This document shows, piece after piece, positions 8,251 to 15,987 of a stretch of DNA of 64,000 bases. The stretch's first letter is position 1. Each line of letters starts with the position of its first letter. The notes beneath the pieces are model-generated. The model made no database searches and was not told the origin of the DNA. It was given only the letters and a program-made list of their open reading frames with translations. The translations under genes and the position numbers were made by a program. Source of the DNA: DTU089 sp045588735 (GTDB lineage Bacteria > Bacillota > Clostridia > Oscillospirales > Acutalibacteraceae); contig JAZNET010000059.1 in the NCBI GenBank assembly GCA_045588735.1, forward strand, positions 39,607-103,606. The letters run 5' to 3'.

Positions 8251-9540
8251 ATGATTCCTTTAATCAAAAATAAAAAAACTTCTGAGTACGATTCAGCCTT
8301 TTCCTCAAGGCTTTGGCTTTTTGAGGACGTTAAAAAGGAGGAGTATTTAACTCAGCTTGAAGAAATAAAAAACAGCGGCTTTACGTTTGTTTATGAAACG
8401 AATATTGAGGGTAACGTTACATACGTCTTTACGGGTGACGAGGGGCTTGTTTTAAGCTCCTTTTACCCTTGCGACAATACCGTGAGGACAGTTTTGGAAA
8501 CAAATAAAAATCTTCCCGAGCATAAAATGCGTGAGAATTTAGTGAAAAGCTGCAAAACGACGCTTTGGCAGTTTGAGGTTGACCACTCTCTTATAGATTG
8601 CGGTATGTGCTATATAATTCGCACCTGCGACGGCTCGTTTTTTATAGTTGACAGCGCCCACACGTATTCCTGCAGAGATGATGAGAGAATTCATTCTTTT
8701 TTAAGAGAGCGTACACCGAAGGGTGAAAAAATAAGAATTGCAGGCTGGTTTTTCAGCCACGGGCACGACGACCATATAGCGCAATTTACTAACTTTTTAA
8801 AGTATTGCTCAAGTGACGTGGAAATCGAAGGTCTTTATTTTAACTTTCCTACCTACGAGCACAGAGATGCTCACGAGTGGATGGGTGCAGGTGAGGGGTA
8901 TGTAAAGCAATTCAGAGAAGCAATAGAGAAACGCAGCGATATACCCGTGTACACGCTTCATTCGGGTGAGTGCTTTTACGTAAGGAATTTAAAATTCGAC
9001 GTGCTTTGCTCTCACGAGGACGTTTTTCCTGCCTCTAACTTAAACTATAACGATTCCTCCGTTGTTTTAATGATGACGGCAGAAGGCACAAAGGTTTGCT
9101 TCCCCGGAGATGCAGGTCACGAGGAAAGCTATATATTAGAAAATCGTTACAAAAACGGGTATCTTGAGTGCGAAATTATGCAGTCCGCGCACCACGCGCA
9201 TTTTGGTACAACACCGCAATTTTATAAAATGACTAATTCAGAGGTGGCACTTGTGCCGTCAACACAAATTATGTATGACGGGGATCTGCCGCGTTATGAA
9301 GCAACAAGAGTTATGACGGATATTGCAAAGTATCTTTTTATTGCTTCAAACGGTACTGTGGGAATTGATTTGCCTTATAAATCAGGTGAATTTACTCTTT
9401 TTCCGGATGAAACCTTTGAGAATTTTACGGGCATAAATAATTTGTGGTCCTACGAGTATACCGCAGAGCGTAAAAAACAGCTTTATAAGGAATACCTTGA
9501 AAGAGGCGGCAAGCCTATTGCTGAATACGAAGCACTATAA
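8251..9540 (+). CDS. Metallo-beta-lactamase-fold hydrolase
   Basis: The 429-residue protein has the MBL-fold signature SHGHDDH near residue 169 and later CFPGDAGHEE and SAHHAHFG segments, supplying the expected histidine and aspartate metal ligands. About 130 residues precede the metal motif, longer than in simple family members, and may form a separate N-terminal domain. The fold covers many hydrolases (lactonases, nucleases, phosphodiesterases), and nothing in the sequence chooses between them. It is ten bases downstream of the phosphatase-like gene and ends at a strong terminator, so the two are likely made together. No signal peptide is seen. Confidence 0.78.
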   Translation: MIPLIKNKKTSEYDSAFSSRLWLFEDVKKEEYLTQLEEIKNSGFTFVYETNIEGNVTYVFTGDEGLVLSSFYPCDNTVRTVLETNKNLPEHKMRENLVKSCKTTLWQFEVDHSLIDCGMCYIIRTCDGSFFIVDSAHTYSCRDDERIHSFLRERTPKGEKIRIAGWFFSHGHDDHIAQFTNFLKYCSSDVEIEGLYFNFPTYEHRDAHEWMGAGEGYVKQFREAIEKRSDIPVYTLHSGECFYVRNLKFDVLCSHEDVFPASNLNYNDSSVVLMMTAEGTKVCFPGDAGHEESYILENRYKNGYLECEIMQSAHHAHFGTTPQFYKMTNSEVALVPSTQIMYDGDLPRYEATRVMTDIAKYLFIASNGTVGIDLPYKSGEFTLFPDETFENFTGINNLWSYEYTAERKKQLYKEYLERGGKPIAEYEAL

Positions 9541-9543
9541 AAA

Positions 9544-9578
9544 CAAAAAACATTCTATCGCGAGATAGAATGTTTTTA
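9544..9578. terminator. Bidirectional Rho-independent terminator
   Basis: A 10-bp perfect stem (9550-9559 with 9564-9573) and 4-base loop are flanked by A and T runs. It separates the converging MBL-fold and nuclease genes. Confidence 0.9.
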
Positions 9579-9581
9579 TTT

Positions 9582-10649
9582 TTACGGATTACAGTTTTTA
9601 CAAGGGGAGTAGCCGTCACTAATTAAGTCGTTTCGGTCACCTTTAAATTCCTTCTTGTTTTTGTCAGCCATTTTACCAACAGAGGAACAGTCGGGTCTGT
9701 GGAATTTTTTGGAATTTGTGTTTAAAATATAGTTTGCATTAACCTTTTCGTTGTCTTGTGCAGGTGCTTTAGTAGTGCCGCCTGCAGCAGGGGTGGTGGT
9801 AGGCTGAGCCATTAAGCAGCTTTCACCGTTTTTGTAGTTTATTTTTATGGATGGCTGAGCATTGTAGCAAAAAACGTTGAAGCAAATTCCGTCACCCTTA
9901 TCCTCTACTGAGTAAGCCTCCATTATAACACCCTTGCAAACAAGGTTTTCACCCTCGAAAACAGGTGTAACTCTGTACATAACGTGGTTGTTGGTTTCCT
10001 TAATGTAGTCTGCAACCATATTTTCAAATGGCAGCATTCCCTGTACGTTAAGGTGCCTTGTGCCCGTTATCAGATTTTTTGTGTTTGCGTTTTCTGCAGA
10101 AAGCTGAAAGCCAATAAGGTGACAGCGGTTATACAAATATTTTCCGTCAACACAGTCATATTTTACAGAGTGCCAGCCGCTTGGCTTTACCATTCCTATG
10201 GCGCCGCGCTCTTCGGTAGGCATAGTTTCAGTGCCTAAGCAGGCAAACGCCACACCGCAACGGCCTAAATAATCTAAGCTTGAGTAACGCTCAAAGGCTT
10301 TTGTTGTAATTTCATCATCCGTGAATTGCGGCACGTTGTTGTTAAGCGTAACGTACGTTTTGCCGGAATACTCGGGGATAGAGCTCACAGAAACACTCGA
10401 GTCTGAGGAAGAATTACTTTTATTTGTTGTGGCAGGCTTGCTTGGGGTTGTGTTTTGCGAAACAGCTTGTGTGCTTTCATTCCCGCTTTGTGTGGATGCT
10501 TTTTCGGCGGTATCCTCAGAAAGCCTTGTTGTGCTTGTAGTTGTCTCACCGGGTGCGGCGGTATCATCATCACCGATTGCTACAGCGCACGAAAGAAGCA
10601 CCAGCACAGCTGCAATTATTATAATCAGCTTTTTAGGTGATTTTTTCAT
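9582..10649 (-). CDS. Secreted DNA/RNA non-specific endonuclease, probable lipoprotein
   Basis: The 355-residue protein has a short signal region ending LVLLSC (Cys21), which fits a lipobox. A Ser/Thr/Gln-rich linker follows to about residue 90, then a beta-beta-alpha-Me nuclease domain with YNRCHLIGF (His177 as likely catalytic base) and the Asn of ENANTKNL as metal ligand. The C-terminal 50 residues form a small zinc-binding module with a Cys-rich HRPDC...CKNC pattern, similar to that often found on clostridial endonucleases. It probably digests extracellular nucleic acid at the cell surface. The start overlaps the upstream gene by four bases. The central Cys of NRCH replaces the Gly of the DRGH motif known from Serratia nuclease. 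Confidence 0.85.
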   Translation of the reverse strand: MKKSPKKLIIIIAAVLVLLSCAVAIGDDDTAAPGETTTSTTRLSEDTAEKASTQSGNESTQAVSQNTTPSKPATTNKSNSSSDSSVSVSSIPEYSGKTYVTLNNNVPQFTDDEITTKAFERYSSLDYLGRCGVAFACLGTETMPTEERGAIGMVKPSGWHSVKYDCVDGKYLYNRCHLIGFQLSAENANTKNLITGTRHLNVQGMLPFENMVADYIKETNNHVMYRVTPVFEGENLVCKGVIMEAYSVEDKGDGICFNVFCYNAQPSIKINYKNGESCLMAQPTTTPAAGGTTKAPAQDNEKVNANYILNTNSKKFHRPDCSSVGKMADKNKKEFKGDRNDLISDGYSPCKNCNP

Positions 10650-11050
10650 AGCTCATAAACCTCTCTTGTTATATTTTCGTGTGAGCTGCCTGCAAATTCT
10701 GAAACTTGTGTTAATTTGTAGTTTTTCAAATCAAGCGGAAAATAAAAATCTGCAGGGTATACTCTGTTCCATTTGTAGACTATAAGCTTGTTTATTTTGT
10801 TTTTGTAAGGAGTAATATCAACGTTTTCAACAAAGCAAACGTCGTTTTCGTTTGCTTCATCCAAAAAGGCGTTGCTTACGGTAACCGCATTTTTAAAATC
10901 ACTAAAAAGAGCCTCGGAAAATTCGTTTATGAAAAACCTGCCGTTATTTACCTGCTCCGGTAAATCTGTAATAACAGCTCTGTCGCGGCTTTGTCTGCGG
11001 TTGTTAAAAAGCATACCGTTATTTTCATCCAGGCAAATTGCAACAATCAT
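10646..11050 (-). CDS. Conserved hypothetical protein, 134 aa
   Basis: I do not recognise a function with confidence. The protein starts MIVAICLDENNGMLFNNRRQ and then has a strand/helix pattern without membrane segments or a signal peptide. Its N-terminus superficially recalls dihydrofolate-reductase-like folds (a hydrophobic strand, then D-x-N-N-G), but the rest does not follow that family. The ATG at 11050 has an AAGGTGAT site. It sits between a PHP-domain gene (4 bases away) and the secreted nuclease (4-base overlap), so the three are probably one transcript. Confidence 0.65.
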   Translation of the reverse strand: MIVAICLDENNGMLFNNRRQSRDRAVITDLPEQVNNGRFFINEFSEALFSDFKNAVTVSNAFLDEANENDVCFVENVDITPYKNKINKLIVYKWNRVYPADFYFPLDLKNYKLTQVSEFAGSSHENITREVYEL

Positions 11051-11054
11051 TTTA

Positions 11055-11747
11055 TCACCTTGTGTGCTTAAAATCTGTTTTGTAAAGCGTGTAGTTCAAC
11101 GCCTTTAATTCTCTTAAAAGGTCGTCGTTGGTTTTTATTTCGCTGTTAAATATAACGCCGCCGTGAGCTAAATCCTCAACCTCGTGAAAGTCAGAGCCTG
11201 CAACTACAAGCTCCTTGTTGTGGTATTTTGCCCATTCCTCGGCTATCGGGTTAGAGGAGTAGTGGCGCGGGTTGCCGTTGAAAACCTCGTAGCCGTCAAG
11301 AATTTCCCAATTCTCTACAGTAAGCCAACGTCTAAAGGGGTGTGCCTGTAAAAATACAAGACCGCTTTCTTTTGCGAGTGAAGAAAAATCTTCAGGGGAA
11401 TACGCCATTAAATCACCGTTGCTTCTTAAAAATTCTTCGGTAACACCGTAAACAAGGTAATCGTTTTCGCTTTCATAAAAATTTATTTCCATACCTAAAA
11501 GCACGGTCATTTTGCCTTTAAGCTCTTCCTTTAAAGCGTTGTAGCCCTCAAGAAAATGTGTAACCTTTTCATCCCACGATGTGTTTTTGTATTTTGATTT
11601 ATTAAAGGTGGAAGCATTCATATGGTCAGTTACAACAATTCCGTTGTAATTGGTTGTAAGGTACAGTTCTGCAATCTGCTTAGCAGGAATGCTTGCACAG
11701 CTGCTTACCTCACTTGTGTGCAGATGCATTTCAAATAAACAACTCAT
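11055..11747 (-). CDS. PHP-domain phosphoesterase
   Basis: The 230-residue protein begins with the PHP metal motif MHLHTSEVSSC (His8, His10). Further ligands are in VTDHMN, the QAHPFR segment and the GSDFHEVED segment, so the full PHP set of His/Asp ligands appears present. PHP proteins are metal-dependent phosphoesterases of varied substrate, including histidinol phosphate, nucleotides and phosphotyrosine. It is shorter than polymerase-associated PHP domains and is probably a stand-alone enzyme. It heads a leftward group with a small unknown protein and a nuclease, and has an AAAGAGGT site. The substrate is not known. Confidence 0.82.
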   Translation of the reverse strand: MSCLFEMHLHTSEVSSCASIPAKQIAELYLTTNYNGIVVTDHMNASTFNKSKYKNTSWDEKVTHFLEGYNALKEELKGKMTVLLGMEINFYESENDYLVYGVTEEFLRSNGDLMAYSPEDFSSLAKESGLVFLQAHPFRRWLTVENWEILDGYEVFNGNPRHYSSNPIAEEWAKYHNKELVVAGSDFHEVEDLAHGGVIFNSEIKTNDDLLRELKALNYTLYKTDFKHTR

Positions 11748-11816
11748 TTTTAACCTCTTTCCTGAAACTTGTTAAAATAATTATATTCCTTTTTTGCTTT
11801 AATGTCTATATAGCTA

Positions 11817-11845
11817 TTGAAAAAAACAATTATTTTATGTATTAT
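11817..11845 (+). promoter_or_regulatory. Promoter for the Gfo/Idh/MocA gene
   Basis: TTGAAA (11817-11822) and TATTAT (11840-11845) are 17 bases apart in a very AT-rich intergenic stretch ahead of the GGAGG site of the next gene. Confidence 0.45.
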
Positions 11846-11881
11846 ATAATTGATATAAAATTTTGTCTTGGAGGCAATATT

Positions 11882-12952
11882 ATGGAAAAAATTAAAGCAG
11901 CAGTTATTGGTACAGGTGGCATCAGTAATGAGCATATTCAAGGCTACTTAAAAAATGAAAACGTTGAGCTTTACGCTTTTTGCGATATTAACGAAAAGCA
12001 ATTAAAGCTTATGGCAGAAAAATACGGTGTTCCGGAGGAAAGATGCTTTTTAGACAAGGATGAAATGTTAAAGGCTCTTCCTGAAATAGATGTTGTAAGT
12101 GTATGCACCTGGAACAGCGCACACGCTGAGTGTACCATTGCGGCACTCAATGCAGGTAAGCACGTGCTTTGCGAAAAGCCGATGGCTATGAATACAAAGC
12201 AGGCAGAGGAGATGCTTGAGGCAGCAAAAAGGAACAATAAGCTTCTTCAAATTGGCTTCGTAAGAAGATACGGTAACGACGCCGACGTAATGAAGGATTT
12301 TATAGATGCAGATTACTTTGGTGACATTTATTACGCCAAGGCAACGTATTTAAGAAGAAACGGTAACCCGGGCGGCTGGTTTGGTGACAAATCTCGTTCA
12401 GGCGGCGGTCCGCTTATAGATTTAGGTGTTCACGTTATAGATTTAGTACGTTACCTTTGCGGTAATCCTAAACCTGTTTCGGTTTACGGCGCAACCTTCC
12501 AAAAGCTTTTTAACCGTCCTCAAATAAAGGGCGGCAAGGCCTATAACTCTGTTTCTGCAGGCAATAACGATATTTGTGACGTAGAAGATTTAGCAAGTGC
12601 TATGATTCGTTTTGACAACGGCTTAGTGCTTTCAGTAGAAGCAAGCTTTTCGCTTAATCTCAAAGAGCCTAAGGGTGATATTGAATTTTTCGGTACAAAG
12701 GCAGGCGCAAAGCTTGACCCTCAGGTAGAAATTTTTACAGATGAGCAGGGTTATTTAGTAAACGTTTCTTTTGATAACGATACCTCATTAAGCTTTGACG
12801 GTCTCTTCGCAAGAGAGATAAATCATTTTGTGGATTGCGCTATGAACAACGTTCCTTGCAGAGCACCTGCTGAGGACGGAGTATGGCTTATGAGAATTTT
12901 AGATGCCATTTACGAATCTGCAAAAACAGGTCACGAGGTAGTAATAAAATAA
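11882..12952 (+). CDS. Gfo/Idh/MocA family oxidoreductase
   Basis: The 356-residue protein has an N-terminal NAD(P)-binding fold with VIGTGGISNEH at residues 9-19, the EKPMAMN motif carrying the conserved catalytic Lys, and a C-terminal substrate-binding domain with GGPLIDLGVHVID. This is the normal layout for sugar or inositol dehydrogenases of the family. The ATG at 11882 follows a clear GGAGG site; a longer upstream frame runs through the promoter and is not used. The zinc-ribbon protein gene follows 12 bases later. The substrate cannot be deduced, though two carbohydrate enzymes and a xylose-isomerase-like protein lie within 15 kb. Confidence 0.88.
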   Translation: MEKIKAAVIGTGGISNEHIQGYLKNENVELYAFCDINEKQLKLMAEKYGVPEERCFLDKDEMLKALPEIDVVSVCTWNSAHAECTIAALNAGKHVLCEKPMAMNTKQAEEMLEAAKRNNKLLQIGFVRRYGNDADVMKDFIDADYFGDIYYAKATYLRRNGNPGGWFGDKSRSGGGPLIDLGVHVIDLVRYLCGNPKPVSVYGATFQKLFNRPQIKGGKAYNSVSAGNNDICDVEDLASAMIRFDNGLVLSVEASFSLNLKEPKGDIEFFGTKAGAKLDPQVEIFTDEQGYLVNVSFDNDTSLSFDGLFAREINHFVDCAMNNVPCRAPAEDGVWLMRILDAIYESAKTGHEVVIK

Positions 12953-12964
12953 GGTGGGAGAATT

Positions 12965-14071
12965 ATGCGTAAGTGTGACAGCTGCGGTAAGGTTGTTGTA
13001 AATGAAAGTGACTATATGTGTCCTCATTGCGGTGCTGTGTCAAGAAAAAAATGCGACCATAGCACTCATTTGCCGGAAGATAAGTACAATAGGGCTAACG
13101 ATTACAGAAATGCTTCTGCAGAGCATAAGAGTAAGACCTATGATTACCAAAAAACACCGAGAACAGATACAAACGGTAAATTCGATATTAACGATTTAGC
13201 AAATATCAAAAACGTTCAGGACGTAAAGCAGATTGCGAAAAAAGCCTTTATTGAGCAAGATAAAAACGGCAAAAGAAAATTTAAGCCGCTTGCAATTGTG
13301 CTTATAATAATTTTTGCAGTAAACATTTTCGGAAACGTTTTGAGTATTGCAGAGGATACTATTGATACGGTTTTTACCGAAATAGAGGATGCGTTTTTTG
13401 AAGAGGACTACGAGCCTTACGTTGAGGACCTTTATAACGTTGAGGAAATAGAAGAGAGTATAAGAACTGACTACGACACGGTTTACAGTTATTTAGGCTC
13501 TGCAAACGTTAAGTCTGCAACACTTAACCCTTCTGCGGATTATCTTGAAATTAAACTTTCGGGAATAGGCTTTAACAAGGTGAGCGTGGATATGGAAAAG
13601 GACGGCTTTTCTTACGAACAGCTTATAGCGGATTCTCACGTTGTGCTTTTTGAGGTTATTTTCGTTACTGAGTTTGACTTTGGATTAGTGTCGGAGGATG
13701 ATGACACCGACACGGTTTACAACTATGCAGACAGAGCAAAATTCAAGGGTACTATTTCAGAGGACGGCGTTTTGAGAATAGATGGCTTTTGCTCAAAGCT
13801 TGATGAATATGATGAGGATGTTTTTGTAGAAATAGCATTCACAACAGTTTTAACGGAGAGTGCGTCAGGCATAGACTGTTATGACGGTGATTATAATCTA
13901 TCACCTTACCTTATGAGGTTTGATTCTTCAAACGAAGCAGATTTCTATATTTACCACAGTCTGCCGGATGACCGCTTGGTTTATAATCACTTTGAAAAGC
14001 TTGATTTAACAGAGCACGAGGGCTTTTATTTGCAGGATGCATTAGAGTATAGCCAGGTGGTAACGTATTGA
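12965..14071 (+). CDS. Zinc-ribbon membrane protein of unknown function
   Basis: The 368-residue protein begins with a zinc ribbon (CDSCG, then CPHCG, residues 4-24). A charged linker follows to about residue 110, then one membrane helix (IVLIIIFAVNIFGNVLSI) and an acidic domain of about 240 residues with many Asp/Glu/Tyr. The N-terminal ribbon is probably cytoplasmic and the acidic domain outside. No catalytic motif was seen. The layout, zinc ribbon plus one membrane helix plus external domain, is common among uncharacterised clostridial proteins. The next gene begins at a TTG overlapping this gene's stop. Confidence 0.7.
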   Translation: MRKCDSCGKVVVNESDYMCPHCGAVSRKKCDHSTHLPEDKYNRANDYRNASAEHKSKTYDYQKTPRTDTNGKFDINDLANIKNVQDVKQIAKKAFIEQDKNGKRKFKPLAIVLIIIFAVNIFGNVLSIAEDTIDTVFTEIEDAFFEEDYEPYVEDLYNVEEIEESIRTDYDTVYSYLGSANVKSATLNPSADYLEIKLSGIGFNKVSVDMEKDGFSYEQLIADSHVVLFEVIFVTEFDFGLVSEDDDTDTVYNYADRAKFKGTISEDGVLRIDGFCSKLDEYDEDVFVEIAFTTVLTESASGIDCYDGDYNLSPYLMRFDSSNEADFYIYHSLPDDRLVYNHFEKLDLTEHEGFYLQDALEYSQVVTY

Positions 14072-14598
14072 TTATGAAAAAAACAAGATATACGGCTGTT
14101 TCGGGCGTTGTTTCCGCCTTGTCGGTGGTTATTATGCTGCTTACAAACGTTGTGCCTGCTATGATGTACGTAATCCCCATAATAACAGGTGCAATAGTTT
14201 TTGCGGTTGCTAAGATTTTGGGTAAAAAATGGGCTCTGGGTGTGTTTTTTGTTACAAGCGTAATTTCGTTTATTTTACTTGCAGATAAAGAGGTTGCGCT
14301 TAACTACACCTTGTTTTTTGGGTATTATCCGCTTTTAAAGCCTGCTTACGAAAGGCTTCCAAAGGTGCTTTCGTGGGGTGTAAAGGCTTTTACCTTTAAT
14401 GCAGCAATTGTGGCAATAGGCTTAATAATTACGTTCGTTTTCAAGCTGCCTTTTTTAGACGAGGATTTCGGTAAGCTTACTATTCCCGTTTTTGTAGTGC
14501 TTTTTAACGTAGTTTTTGTAATGTACGACGTAATGTTTACGGTTTTCGAAAAGCGTTTAGCACCCGTTTTCGAAAAATTAAGAGCTAAACTGTCTTGA
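14068..14598 (+). CDS. Integral membrane protein of unknown function
   Basis: The 174- to 176-residue protein has about five hydrophobic helices, with AVSGVVSALSVVIMLL at the start. That opening resembles the first helix of ECF-transporter substrate-binding components, but I cannot name a substrate and no energy-coupling module is nearby. The start is ambiguous. A TTG at 14068 lies seven bases from AGGTGG and overlaps the preceding stop, whereas the ATG at 14074 is 13 bases from it. Both give the same protein except for two residues. Coupled translation with the zinc-ribbon protein is likely. Confidence 0.7.
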   Translation: MIMKKTRYTAVSGVVSALSVVIMLLTNVVPAMMYVIPIITGAIVFAVAKILGKKWALGVFFVTSVISFILLADKEVALNYTLFFGYYPLLKPAYERLPKVLSWGVKAFTFNAAIVAIGLIITFVFKLPFLDEDFGKLTIPVFVVLFNVVFVMYDVMFTVFEKRLAPVFEKLRAKLS

Positions 14599-14623
14599 CT
14601 TTTTTAAAGACAAAGTGTAATAT
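14595..14623 (+). promoter_or_regulatory. Promoter for the PAP2 phosphatase gene
   Basis: TTGACT (14595-14600) and TAATAT (14618-14623) are 17 bases apart, with a GGAGG site downstream. The -35 overlaps the end of the preceding gene. Confidence 0.6.
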
Positions 14624-14651
14624 TATTTTATATTTTATTTGGAGGTAAATT

Positions 14652-15266
14652 ATGGATATTTTTTCAGCATTTACAGGCTTCGACTGGGCTGTATTCCAGT
14701 TAGTTGAAAAGCTTTGGAATCCGGTTCTTGACGCAATTATGATTTTTATTACAACACTTGGTGACGACGGCATTTTCTGGATTGCTTTAGGCTTGATTCT
14801 TTGTGTATTCAAGAAAACAAGAAAATACGGTGTTCTTCTTATTTTAGGTCTTGGTGTAGCAAGCCTTATGAACAACGTAGTATTTAAGCAAATCTTTGAA
14901 AGACCAAGACCGTTTAACTTTGACGGCTGGCCGGGTGAATTTATTTATCCTGAGCTTGTAGAAAGACCGCACAGCTTCTCATTCCCATCTGGTCACACCT
15001 CTTCTTCATTAGGTGCAGCAACACCGCTTCTTATTAAAGCTAAAAAGAAATACGGTATTCCGATTTTTATTCTTGCTTTGCTTATCGGCTTCTCAAGAGT
15101 TTACATTCACGTTCACTACCCAACAGACGTTATCTTCGGTATAATCGTTGGTATTATCGGTGGCGTTATAGCAGTATTTGCATTCAAGTACGGCATTGTT
15201 TTGGCAAAGAAACTTCTCGGTGCAAAGGGTGAAAGCTTAATCACAAAAATCTTTGGTGAAATATAA
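14652..15266 (+). CDS. PAP2-family membrane phosphatase
   Basis: The 204-residue protein carries the three conserved phosphatase segments of the type 2 phosphatidic acid phosphatase family: KQIFERPRP, PSGHTSS and SRVYIHVHYPTD. They supply the catalytic histidines. Five or six membrane helices surround them. Members dephosphorylate lipid phosphates such as undecaprenyl pyrophosphate, phosphatidate or phosphatidylglycerophosphate. Either recycling of undecaprenyl pyrophosphate or phospholipid synthesis is possible. It has its own promoter and a GGAGG site. The next gene (yunB) follows 40 bases later. Confidence 0.92.
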   Translation: MDIFSAFTGFDWAVFQLVEKLWNPVLDAIMIFITTLGDDGIFWIALGLILCVFKKTRKYGVLLILGLGVASLMNNVVFKQIFERPRPFNFDGWPGEFIYPELVERPHSFSFPSGHTSSSLGAATPLLIKAKKKYGIPIFILALLIGFSRVYIHVHYPTDVIFGIIVGIIGGVIAVFAFKYGIVLAKKLLGAKGESLITKIFGEI

Positions 15267-15306
15267 AAGCTTCAACTAATCAACACTTATTGCATATATT
15301 ATATGG

Positions 15307-15987
15307 GTGAGTGTTTTGGTTAAGTTTTATTTCAGACGGAGAAGAAAAGTGCCTATTAAGGCAAAAAGATATATTACTAAAAAACAAAAACACGCACTTA
15401 CCTTTAAAATGGTGTGCGTGTTTTTAGTTTTTTTAATACTGTTTATAGTGGTAGATATAGCCATAAGACCTGTTGTAAAGGAAAACTCAAAATACATAGT
15501 AAAAAACGAAGTAACAATTATGATTAACGAGTGTGTCGCAAGCTTTCTTGAAAAAAACAGGGTGAGTTATAACGATTTAGTAGATATATCATTGAATTCC
15601 GCAGGTGGCGTTTCCTCTGTAAGCACAGACACAATAAGAATCAATAAGCTTAAGTCCGGCATAACTAATTCTATTGCAGAAAGGCTTAAAAACAGTAAGG
15701 GTGAAAAAATAAGAGTTTCCGTCGGCAACTTTTCAGACAGCTATCTGCTCGATTACATAGGGCTTGAGTTTCAGGTTAAATTGACAGACTACGGATTTAT
15801 AAAAACAGATGTTTTTTCCGAGTTTAAAAGCGCCGGTATAAATCAGACCCTTCACAGCATTAAACTTAAAATAAAGGTGGACGTAAACATAAACGTAGGC
15901 ACGTTATACCAAACGGAAACGGTAGAAACAATAATTCCTTTAACAGAAACCGTGCTGGTAGGTAACGTGCCTGATATTATAAATTGA
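15307..15987 (+). CDS. yunB: Sporulation protein YunB
   Basis: This protein of about 226 residues has an Arg/Lys-rich N-terminus, one membrane helix (VFLVFLILFIVVDIAI, about residues 38-53) and a domain with VSSVSTDT and a long beta-rich C-terminal part. This matches YunB, a protein required for spore formation in Bacillus and conserved in spore-forming Clostridia. It supports a spore-forming ancestry for the host. The start is uncertain: GTG 15307 lies inside the GGGTGAG that would serve a TTG at 15316, so the real protein may be three residues shorter. It converges with apgM, and the two stops are adjacent with no terminator between them. Confidence 0.82.
   Translation: MSVLVKFYFRRRRKVPIKAKRYITKKQKHALTFKMVCVFLVFLILFIVVDIAIRPVVKENSKYIVKNEVTIMINECVASFLEKNRVSYNDLVDISLNSAGGVSSVSTDTIRINKLKSGITNSIAERLKNSKGEKIRVSVGNFSDSYLLDYIGLEFQVKLTDYGFIKTDVFSEFKSAGINQTLHSIKLKIKVDVNINVGTLYQTETVETIIPLTETVLVGNVPDIIN

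Noticed and set aside
11693..11881. N-terminal extension of the Gfo/Idh/MocA reading frame
   Set aside because: It runs through the promoter region. The ATG at 11882 has a clear GGAGG site and begins with the family's normal N-terminus.
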